Positions 55,334-64,000 of a stretch of DNA of 64,000 bases are shown piece after piece. Each line of letters starts with the position of its first letter. Positions within the stretch are counted from its first letter, which is position 1. Where the stretch lies: assembly GCA_951799425.1 (NCBI GenBank), contig OX637393.1, positions 15,636,244 to 15,700,243 on the forward strand, read 5' to 3'. The translations under genes were made by a program, and so were the position numbers. The stretch is from Ilex aquifolium (taxonomy: Eukaryota; Streptophyta; Magnoliopsida; Aquifoliales; Aquifoliaceae). Under the pieces are notes generated by a model, which worked only from the letters and a program-made list of their open reading frames with translations, searched no databases and was not told where the DNA came from.

Positions 55334-55352
55334 CCCCCCCCCCCCCCCCCCC
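55334..55352 (-). other. 19-base C run, an expanded polypurine tract
   Basis: Minus-strand GGGG...GGAGGAACAATTTT lies where the other Tat-type elements have GGGGGGCAAT next to the 3' LTR. The tract has expanded to 19 G (minus strand). Confidence 0.5.
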
Positions 55353-55636
55353 TCAAAACGATGCGATTGAATACTTCATATTTGAGGCGTCGTTTTGGTT
55401 CTTCAAATTTAAACTGTTGTCGCCCTAATTGTCTTCCTTAGTTGCCACCCTGGTATTGGCTGTGAAGCTTAGAGTGTGCAACCCAACTTCCACATGTAGG
55501 CTCTTGGTCTTCACCTTGTCCTTTCAAATCTGCAAGAAACGGCTGGCATGTGGTCCGTCCATATCCTTTCATCATTGTGACGATTCATTCACTATGCCAA
55601 TATAAGTCGTTCTTAGACTTGCATTTTGTCATTATT

Positions 55637-58440
55637 ATGACCTTATCTTCTTCTTCTTCTTCTTCAATGGTAGCTCAACGTATTGTTGCCCTGGAAATAG
55701 CTCTTTCACGAGTGCCCACTGATCATGTCAATCTCCATAGCTTTGCCCCACTCTCCGAATCTTCTCCGGCGAAAATGGGCGTTAGGCCTACTTTCACAGA
55801 GCTTCCTTCAAAGGAGGTTCACCATATCTATCTTGACCCTCATATGTCCCTTCCATTCAAATTTAGAGACCCTATTCGATGGTCGAACTAGACCATTAGC
55901 CCTCCTATTCGTGTATGGAAAGCTCCTACTTCATATTAGATATCGTGGTTGCTTGCATCAAAGTAGCCAAAGGAAATCTGTGGCGAAGACTTGGCATTTA
56001 CGATGTCATAGAACTCAACATTATCCTAATGTCCATTGACAAATCGTTGCTCACCGCTGCTCTTCTATTTTGTTTCGTGCTGAATAATGCTTCCATTTTT
56101 CCTTTGGCATGATGGGTCCCACAACCTATGACATATCTGCACTTCTTAACATTATTCCTGTCGGGGTCGAGGCTAATGCCCTACTTACTCATTTTGATGT
56201 GAGTTACCTTTTTCCAACTAATACGCAAGGCAAACCAACTTTTGCCTATTCTCTTGTCATTATGGCCTACCATGGCCAAGATGGTTCTGTGGTTTCGGAG
56301 AGAGAGTATATTTCATTCCTACTCTACTGGCTCAACCACTTTTTCTTTTGCGCATCATCATGCAAAATCACTAAAGAATATATTTCGCTGGCTGTTAATC
56401 TGGCCATGGGAGCCTCCTATACCTTTGCTCTAGTCATGCTTGCTCACCTCTATCGTGGGATATGGGAAACAGTGGCTGCGAAGATGCAGAGAGGTTCAGG
56501 CCCTCTTTGGATTCTTCAATTGTGGCTTCGCGCTTACTTCTCGGAGCTCTCAATTCCTCCTGCTGATAATGCATCTTGTTCTTATTGCCGTCTATTTGCT
56601 ACGGTCCCTTCCAAGGAGAAAACCTTTGTAGATTGCTTCACCTTTTTATACAATTTGGCCAATCCATGGGCTACCTGGATGTCATTTGCCTAGAAACCGG
56701 GGGTCTGAATGGTTCCTCTACCATCCTAGGGACACTCCATCTGATGAGTCTTCTACGCACACGGATGCCTGGTTCTCTTATATTTTCCCTAGGGACTTGC
56801 ATTATGGTTTGTGGCCAACTTAGGGTCCCAATGCTCATTGTGGCATTGTGGTTTATATGCCTTAACCGTTTGCTCATCAGTTTGGTTTGGTACAACAAAT
56901 TTCTTATCCTTTCGCCAATACCTTCAATACTGACCTTAATAATTTGCCCACTCTTGCCGATGTTAATGTTTGGGATGTCACCGTCGTACCTCTCTTGCCT
57001 GTTGGTCATTCCACATGAATTCTTTCTTCGAGGCATTTGACGTCCTGGAAGTCTTCAATCTCTGGTGGAAGCGATAAGTCTCCAGGAAATTTAAGGATGA
57101 CACGACTTCTGCTCTTCAATGGATAAACTTTTCTTCTCATGCGCATCTATCCCCAAGGGCATGATTGGTCCGGATCTCTCCTTCTGGATCTCTCCTTCAT
57201 CCACAACTCAACCTCGAACTCTTAAGCCTAACTCTACTATTGATGTGGACTTGATCTCTTATACCAACCCTCTTTCTCTAACATGGCTCTCGTCGTAGAG
57301 AGAGATGATGATGCTCTTCCAATGTTCCTCTCGAACCAATAGCACATTCTTAGCTCAATGAGGAATATAATGCTGAAGATGATGTCCCCCTTATTTAACG
57401 CGTTCGTCGACGCGATGGAGTTTCTTTGTCTGTCTCCATTTCTACTAGTGCAGACCTTTCATAAGAGGCAATCTTTGGTAGCCTTGAGCCCCTTGGGCGG
57501 GCTAATGTACCTATTTTAGCAGCATTCTCTATGGCCGCTACAGCCTTGGTTCCACTAGCACCTTCTTTTGAGGACATGGTCATCGACATGGTGGATGTTG
57601 AAATTATAGACGCTGAAGTGGAAAACCCAATTTTTCAGTAAAAATCCCTTGATCCCCCAACATGCCCTAATACTTCCCCCGTTGCTGTATCAGTCCAAGA
57701 CGTCGTCCCTGCTCAGACCACTATATCAGCACCAAACGTTGTCCCTTCTCTGAGAGCTCGTTTTTTTCTTGGCCCTGTGGCCTTCAAGAGTTCATGATTA
57801 ATCCTGGAGTGCGAATTTGAGAACCACTGCCAAACAACAATGCTAATCATTAATAGCCACCCTAAACTTCTAATAGATGATCCAGATCTTCTCGAGGAAC
57901 AGCTCCAGTCAATTAGGATACTGGTCGATTCTCTTTTCCTTGTTGAAGAAGATCGCCAAGCCTTGGCATTTATCTGATAAACTTCCAACACTTCTTTAGG
58001 AAGCCGGGCCGTTGTACTAGAAAAGTCAAGATTTCTTGGCCGTTGTTCACGATCAAAGGGAGTTATTGGTTAACTTGGAGAAACATATCCACCTTTGTTT
58101 TGGCCATTCCCATCGCTACACTTCTCTTTTTGAACAGTCGGAGATAAACCTCCAGATTGCTGAGCTAGAAGCTCGTCGTGCGGCTTTATTGAAAGAGTCT
58201 GTGTCATACAATGAGTGTTTGGAAGAGATAAAGGCCGTTGCTCAAGTTGTCAGGACCTATGTAGATAGTGGTTCGGCCTCAGCGGATTCTGCTTTGGCTG
58301 AACTTTCATCCGTCTGAATGAGTCCATGTCATACAATGAGCTTTTGGAAAAGATAAAGGCAGCTGTGCAAGCTGCTGCGACCTATGTAGACAGTGGTTCG
58401 GCCTCAGTGGAGTCTGCTTTGGCTGAACTTTCGGCCGTTA
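55637..58440 (+). pseudogene. Plant mobile domain (PMD, PF10536) gene remnant, antisense cargo of a decayed Tat-like element
   Basis: It starts MTLSSSSSSSMVAQRIVALE. PMD hallmarks follow in several frames: LWRRLGIYDVIELNIILM near 55980, MMGPTTYDISALLNIIPVG at 56109, EYISFLLYWLNHFFFCASSC then KITKEYI (56300-56380), and GPLWILQLWLRAYFSEL (56500). EWFLYHPRDTPSDESS follows at 56708, then SFFEAFDVLEVFNLWWKR to about 57080. A coiled-coil-like end (LQIAELEARRAALLKES) spans 58150-58200, with a roughly 125-bp tandem duplication at 58195-58440. At least three frameshifts and several stops make it inactive. PMD proteins are plant-specific and often carried by Gypsy elements and MULEs. Confidence 0.8.
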
Positions 58441-59010
58441 ATAACTCCCAATACCAAATAGGGGCCAATTTTTTTAACTTTGTATGGTTTCTTGAGAAAT
58501 GATGAATAAATAAAGATGAATTGTTTTATCTTTTATTTCTTTATTTACTTTTGTCTTTTCATTTTCCACATGACGGATGATATGACTGTGACTTACTGGC
58601 GTTTATTTCCATTTAAATCACGTCTCCGTCGTTTGGTCCTCGTGCATGCACTCAGGCACTTTGACTACCTTAGAAAATGAGGTTTATTCTCCTTTCCTTA
58701 AATTGTCATAGATATTGGTAGTTCCTGAGGTGAGGCCATTAATGTATTCAATCCCTCTTGGCCTATAAATACTCTTGAGTACTTCATCATTCGGAACAAA
58801 CCAAAACTTCCCAAGGATGTTTCTTTTATTGAGCAATCTCTCTCTTTTCTCCTTACCCTCTTGACCCAGAATAGAAGAAAAAGGAAGAAGAATTTGTTAG
58901 TCCTCAACCTTTTTCTCCTTCGATCTTAACCAAAGTTGTTACTTTGTCCTTCTTCCTAACACCAATAGTTGGCTTTACCAACTTACCTTATGTTTCTTCG
59001 AAGGATGGGT
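58441..59010 (+). other. Possible promoter of a second antisense gene
   Basis: No coding region is convincing. GGCCTATAAATACTC at about 58759-58773 resembles the gene B promoter of the intact Tat element (ACCTATAAATAGGCC). CTCTCTCTTTTCTCC leader-like sequence follows, suggesting a second antisense unit interrupted by the solo LTR at 59011. Confidence 0.4.
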
Positions 59011-61084
59011 TGTGACGCTTCAAAATTCGGGGGTCATTTCTCAACCCGTTGATCACCCGTCAACTCGCGAAAATATCCGTGAGTATCATATAACCCGATA
59101 CCATGTCGTTACACCCCATTCACCGGGATTATAACCAAAATGAAATTTGGACAGAGTCTCCTTTGTACAGGAGTACTACCCAACACATAACCTGTACACG
59201 TATTAACCATATGACCATTCAATTGTTTTACAAAAGAATAATGTCCCATTACATGCCTTAGTCAAAATACAAGTTTGTGCATGATTAATACAAGGTCAAA
59301 ATAAAATTACATAGTTGATTACAAAATGCAATTTTGAGAGCCACAACCCGACTCTTTCTTCAACACGGGCCCAAGTGAGGGTCGTCTGCTGAAACTTGTC
59401 CAACACCTGAAATATCTCCCCATAAAGGGTGAGCCATGCTCAATATGATATCTCCTAAGAAGGCTACTCTCCAACTCAGATGCATATGAAATGTCACATG
59501 CAATTCTCACACCAAGCATCCATTCAAGAACATATATTTCATAAATGAATGCTACACTTTTAATGCCATGTCATGAGGTGGAACTCACACATGCAATGAA
59601 AACCCGATCCCTCAACTGGCTCCCATAACACATGCCATGCCATGCGTATGCATTCGGACATTCCAAGCCCCCGCCATTGATGTTACATATCCAATGACCA
59701 TTTTATAAAATCCTTGTGTCTTTCTGGGATGGGTAATTTATGGACATTACAGCAAACCGGCACGACATTTGAGGGCATCACACATCCGGTTCTAAGTACA
59801 TCGGCACACTTTTCTGGAATTTCACCGCCGGTTAATTGAGTGAACCAAGTAACCGGGCCTTGTACCCGAGGGAGAATCTATCTCTTCTTGCTACACCCGA
59901 CACATATTTTTTTATGTATAACCCGTGCGACTCAGTCGAACCTCCCACAAATGCGATGCTACCCGTGCATATGCAAATGTAATGTATAATTGCAATTTAC
60001 AATATAATGTTCATCATATCATAAGCATATTATGAACATAATCAACCTCCACAAATGTCAATTATATCATAAAACATATAATGACATTTCATAACATCAC
60101 TAAGCATGTTATAGCATTTTCAATTCAAATAATACACTTAATCATCTATAGGCATTTTATCAAACACCTATAAGGCACAAATGTAAACACATAGCATGCC
60201 CATTAACACATTATTCATGAAATCCATATCAAACAATTTCATCAAACCGAATCATACAAGAATTGTAACGTATTCTTATACCCATTTTCCATATTTCAAC
60301 TACACTAGGTATGTGTTATACATGAAAATACTTCTCTAACACCCTACCTATTTCATATTTCAACCCTAGGTTGGAAATAAACCTAGTTAGGAAAGGAACC
60401 ATACATCTTATAGCGTATATTTGCGTAAAAGAAGCTCCAAAGATCCCAAATCAAGTCTTCAAAGCTTGATCCCAAAAATCCCGTCTTTGAGTTTATGGCG
60501 AAACTAACGATCTTTGGTATGGTTTTATAGGTCTCATCGCGTAGAACAACTTTAGTTCTTGGCTCGAAGATATCCGACGGTCGGATCGTCTAGGTCGGAG
60601 GAAGAAGTTGGAAAGGGGGAGAGTTTTCTTCCTTCTCTCTCTCTCCAAAATTGCTAAAGAAAAAATGGGGACAAAATTTGATTTTCTCCCCTTTTTATAC
60701 TCCCCAATTGCTTGATTCTCGCTCCGAAAGTCCTAATTTTTTTTGATCCGATTTTATTGCAAATCAATTAAATCTCATCCCGGGTTAGGTTTAGTATATT
60801 TTTATTGAACTAAATTTAAATTATTTCTAGGGTTTCACAATTAAATCCTGATCGTGTTTATTTTAGTCATGCAATGCTCTATCACTTTGTAAAACGCAAA
60901 AATTTCGACTGTCACAAAATTGAACGAAAATTGCCTTAGTAGCTAGATTTCGTGATATGAATCCAAAGATGAGGTCCGTTTCATCATATGAGTTCTAGAA
61001 AAATTAATATTTTTAACCCGTACCATAATAGTTAATTACCGTTTTACCATTTTTCATAAAATTTTAATTTTCCCAGGTTTTACA
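59011..61084 (-). mobile_element. Probable solo LTR (about 2.07 kb)
   Basis: Plus-strand TGTGACGCTTCAAAATTCGG to CCCAGGTTTTACA gives TG...CA ends. Minus-strand TGTAAAACCTGGG to GCGTCACA is the style of large Gypsy LTRs. TGGGT (59006-59010) and TGGAT (61085-61089) could be a 5-bp duplication with one transition. A minus-strand GTATAAAAAGGGG TATA box lies near 60690-60702. No coding DNA is inside. An inner stop at TGTCACA (60916) is an alternative end. Confidence 0.5.
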
Positions 61085-61760
61085 TGGATGCCTCCTTGCA
61101 CTTATATTCTTTGGTTATGTTTGGGGCCCTAGATCTAGAATCGGATAGATAATGTGTATTCAGAGAAGTTGGAAGAAGATATTGCGTTTGGCTTCCAAGG
61201 CATTTTATGGCCCTGTGGTACGTTTTCCCTCTTTTGGTCTTCAACTGACCATAGGATGAGCTACTTCTGCACTCATCTAGAATTGAGAGATGGAGACTGG
61301 GGAAGGCTTTTGACTGGGAAGACGTGTTTGAGGGTATTATCATCCTCATACAGCCAAGCTTTCTCTCCCTCCTTGCTCGTTTCTTTGTCTCTGGCGCACA
61401 AATCGTCATCTTCAAACTGGGGCAATGATCTTCCAAAAGCAGTCTACCACTTTATTTTACTTTATGTTTGCAAATTTATCAATTGAATTTGTACAAAAAT
61501 TTCATGAATAAAACTTGCAATTTTATCTTTACTTCCTCCATTTTTTACTTCTTTGTTGCATTTTATACAGCTGTTGAGTGTTAGGACAAAAAATGTAATG
61601 GCCGTCGGCCTGCATTGGCCACTAGACACGAGGTTTTGCACTCAATAGTCTTGCTCTCATTCTGCAGCCTCCCAGACCATTGGCCTGTAGGCCTTCAAGA
61701 ACTACCTGTTGATGGAGCGACTATGACGCTCTATATGTAGATCTCTTAAGTGTTAAACAC
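61085..61760. other. Unassigned sequence of the decayed Tat-like element
   Basis: A 110-codon plus-strand frame (61154-61486) and an overlapping minus-strand one show no motif I recognise. The plus-strand frame may be a leftover of the second antisense gene, since a matching TATA lies at 58.76 kb. Confidence 0.3.
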
Positions 61761-61875
61761 CACCTTTCTTTACTTGATGACTTCAAATGGTCCTTCCCAG
61801 TTGACAGACCATTTTCCAAGCCTTCGGTCATTAAAGTCCTGAAGGCAATCTTACCTTCCAAACCAAGTCACATAC
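61760..61875 (-). pseudogene. Gypsy integrase C-terminus remnant (decayed Tat-like pol)
   Basis: The minus strand encodes DLVWKVRLPSG and, after a frameshift, RRLGKWSVNWEGPFEVIK then VYHLRDL-like residues. This is the GDLVL...NWEGPY ending of Tat-type integrases (compare the intact copy near 35560-35700). It shows that the element around 55-61.9 kb has pol on the minus strand. The rest of pol is cut off by the Athila-like insertion starting at about 61876. Confidence 0.7.
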
Positions 61876-63223
61876 TGATGATTGAGTTTTATACCTACGA
61901 ATTGAGTACTTTTGGCTTGATGAAATTACAAGTTTCCAAGTATTTTATGTTCATTTTTATTTGTTTTGTGTGTTTTAATTTTGTTTTTTAGGAATCATGA
62001 TTTGGAAGAAAACAAGGTCATTTGGTACCCTAAAGTGTGGATCAATTGAGGACTAAGCAACAAGGGCAGCTGTGGGCATAAAAGGAGGTCAGCGCCGCAA
62101 CTCTACATGCAGCGCTGCAGCTCTAGAAGGGCAGAAACTCAGCGCAGCTACGCTGATTTTAGGGGCAAATGCGCTAATTTTAGGGGCTGCAGCGCGTGTT
62201 TTGGCTTGGGACGCGAATTCCGACTTGTTTTTGAGTAGTAATTGAACTCTAATGCAACATATATGTTAGGGTTTGAGCTGGGATGATATATACTGATTTG
62301 AGGGGCTACTAAGAGGCTAGTCAACCAAGGATTGATAAAGAATTGAAGACAAGAATCGAAAGAAGCGACGCGAAGAAAATTGGACTTGAAGGCTAGAGAG
62401 AGATTGAAGATTGCAACTAAGTTTTCATTCTTTTATCTTACTTTTAGTTTTAATTTTCTGAGATGTTGATTAATTTGAGGATGATGTTTTTCAATTACAT
62501 TATGAACTAAAGTTTTATTAAGATTGCAACGGAACCTGATGTTTAGTTAAATTGATATACTCTCGTTTCTAGTTCTTATTGATCATATATGAGTTATTTA
62601 TCATATTTTGTGCTTAATATATGATTGTGTGGTCAACAATTAATTTGATTCCCTAGATGAAATTGGAAGATGAATTCTAGGTTTAGATCTGCATATGATG
62701 ACATGCGTCTGGTTGATTCTTCTTAGGATTGAATAGCTGAGTTTTTGTATAGGATATCAATATACCTATATGCCGTGTGTAACTTTTATGAGAGTTTGAG
62801 CTTAATGAATCTATTCTAACTTATTTTGCATATGAATATAGTAACTTAATTGGGAGAGATATTTTTATCTAACCATTAGAAGAGGTTTAATAAATAATTT
62901 TGAAGTCTCAGTTAACAACTTATTTTGATCAATTAACTGGAAAGAGAGTGGAAAGATATATACGAAGCATTAGGGAAAGTTGTAATTTTAAGTTCTTCTA
63001 TCTAGTAAATTCAATCCTTGATTATTAAATTTAGATTTAGTTTTGAATTAGTAATTTCATAGTTTAATTCTAATTGTTTAAATAAAATTGAATTGATATA
63101 AAGTTAGTATTTGAATTTTATTAGTAATAATTCTCTGTGGGAACGATACTCTACTTATCACTTTATTACTTGTTGATCGTGTATACTTGCACGTTAAATT
63201 GTCAATATCAAATTCGGACAACA
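61876..63223 (+). repeat. 5' LTR of an Athila-like Gypsy element
   Basis: Begins TGATGATTGAGTTTTATACC and ends CAAATTCGGACAACA, about 1,348 bp. It is followed at once by a tRNA-Asp-type primer-binding site. CTCTGTGGGAACGATACTC near its end is typical of Athila LTRs. The start is inferred from the TG end and from where the decayed integrase breaks off. The partner LTR lies outside the window. Confidence 0.7.
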
Positions 63224-63229
63224 AGTTTT

Positions 63230-63248
63230 TAGCGCCGTCGCCGGGGAA
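63230..63248 (+). other. Primer-binding site (tRNA-Asp type) of the Athila-like element
   Basis: TAGCGCCGTCGCCGGGGAA is two mismatches from TGGCGCCGTTGCCGGGGA, the complement of the plant tRNA-Asp 3' end used by Athila elements. Confidence 0.85.
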
Positions 63249-63353
63249 TTATTCTAGTAATTATTTCAATATTAATTTCAATCAATTTGATCATAGTTTA
63301 AACTTATTTAATTTTCTGTTTTAATTATTTTCGCAAGCACTCTTGAATTTTGT

Positions 63354-64000
63354 ATGCTAACACGATCTAAAGGTCAGGAGCTACGACCTTACGAAAATGA
63401 AATCGAGAGAAGGTTCCGAAACTTACGAAAGCATTGTCAAGAAGTAAAAAATCAAGACACTATGGCTGAAGAAGAACAGAAATCGCTAAGGGATTATGCT
63501 ATGCCGCTTGTTACGGAAATACAATCGAGCATTCTAAGGCCCGCAATTCAAGCAAACAGTTTCGAGATCAAGCCAGGTACCATTCAAATGATTCAGAATT
63601 CAGTGCAGTTTGGGATTTTGCCTAACAACGATCCAAACGATCATTTGGTGAGTTTTCTAGAGATTTATGACACGTTCAAATACAATGGGGTTTCTGAAGA
63701 TGCGATTAGACTCTGACTTTTCCCTTTCACACTTTGTGATAATGCAAAGAGTTGGTTGTATTCATTGTCGCCGGGTTCTATTACTACTTGGAAAAATTTA
63801 GCTAAAAAATTCTTAGCTAAATTCTTTCCACCAGCTAAAACTGCAAGGATGAGGAACGACATCACATCATTCGCACAGCATGATTCTGAGACTCTATACG
63901 AATGCTGGGGAGCGATTCAAGGATTTACTCCGAAAATGCCCTCACCATAGTATTCCTAAGTGGTTGCAAGTTCAAACATTCTACAACGGGTTGTTTAGTG
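63354..64000 (+). pseudogene. Athila-like gag, broken, runs off the window
   Basis: Opens MLTRSKGQELRPYENEIERR, about 105 bp after the primer-binding site, as in Athila Gag. Gag core pieces are NSVQFGILPNNDPNDHLVSF, NAKSWLYSLSPGSITTWKNL and FLAKFFPPAKTARMRNDI. Two lesions are visible: an in-frame TGA at 63714-63716, at a position where arginine (CGA) is usual and probably a CpG decay, and an extra G in the GGGG at 63907-63910 that shifts the frame. Past the shift, Gag-like residues (WLQVQTFYNGL) continue to the edge. This copy cannot make full Gag. Confidence 0.85.

Overview
This is a window of nuclear DNA from a flowering plant, most likely a eudicot. The evidence is a split plant-type gene with GT-AG introns and a plastid-style presequence, plus LTR retrotransposons of plant lineages: Copia, Tat-type Gypsy, Athila-type Gypsy and a gag-only non-autonomous element. 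No prokaryotic operon structure is visible. The species cannot be named from sequence alone. Transposable elements make up most of the window, and only one convincing host gene is present.

Layout, left to right. Positions 1-1589 hold the 5' end (gag start, primer-binding site, long LTR) of a minus-strand Tat-like Gypsy element. Positions 1590-12060 are a mosaic: an old plus-strand Copia gag is split into pieces near 1.7-1.97 kb and 10.3-12 kb. Lying between those pieces are an intact young minus-strand Copia (2231-7457, identical LTRs, 5-bp target duplication), a 975-bp foldback MITE (7895-8869) and the end of a CACTA transposon (to 10294). Positions 12061-42195 are one old minus-strand Copia whose right LTR has been blown apart by later insertions. 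These are a gag-only LTR element (18267-24925), MITE-like AT-rich DNA (about 24935-42143) and, inside that, a young 15-kb Tat Gypsy element (26829-41807). Matching target-site duplications at every level (GTGTA, GAAAG, ATCAT) prove the nesting order.

The 15-kb Tat element is the most interesting object. Its gag-pol (1840 aa, two RNase H domains) reads on the minus strand. Between pol and the 3' LTR it carries three tandem plus-strand (antisense) genes. Each has a TATA-like box and spliceable introns, and all three are related to the plant-specific 'putative gypsy type transposon' domain (PF04195). The first intron lies at the same place and phase in all three. A 15-copy, 39-bp hairpin-forming tandem repeat lies between the convergent ends of pol and the antisense genes. 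A second, decayed Tat-like element at about 54.8-61.87 kb shows the same layout but carries a different antisense cargo, a plant mobile domain (PMD) gene.

The host gene (42355-53388, plus strand, five exons) encodes an RsmH/MraW-type 16S rRNA m4C methyltransferase with a probable plastid transit peptide. The old Copia sits 155 bp upstream of its chosen start codon. Its introns hold a hAT-like MITE, a 78-bp poly(A) retroposon with a 16-bp target duplication, and a collapsed Copia-like element whose terminal repeat runs almost to the exon 3 acceptor. Downstream are a DExH helicase exon pseudogene, the decayed PMD-carrying Tat element (itself hit by a probable solo LTR), and at the right edge the 5' part of an Athila-like Gypsy element with a broken gag.
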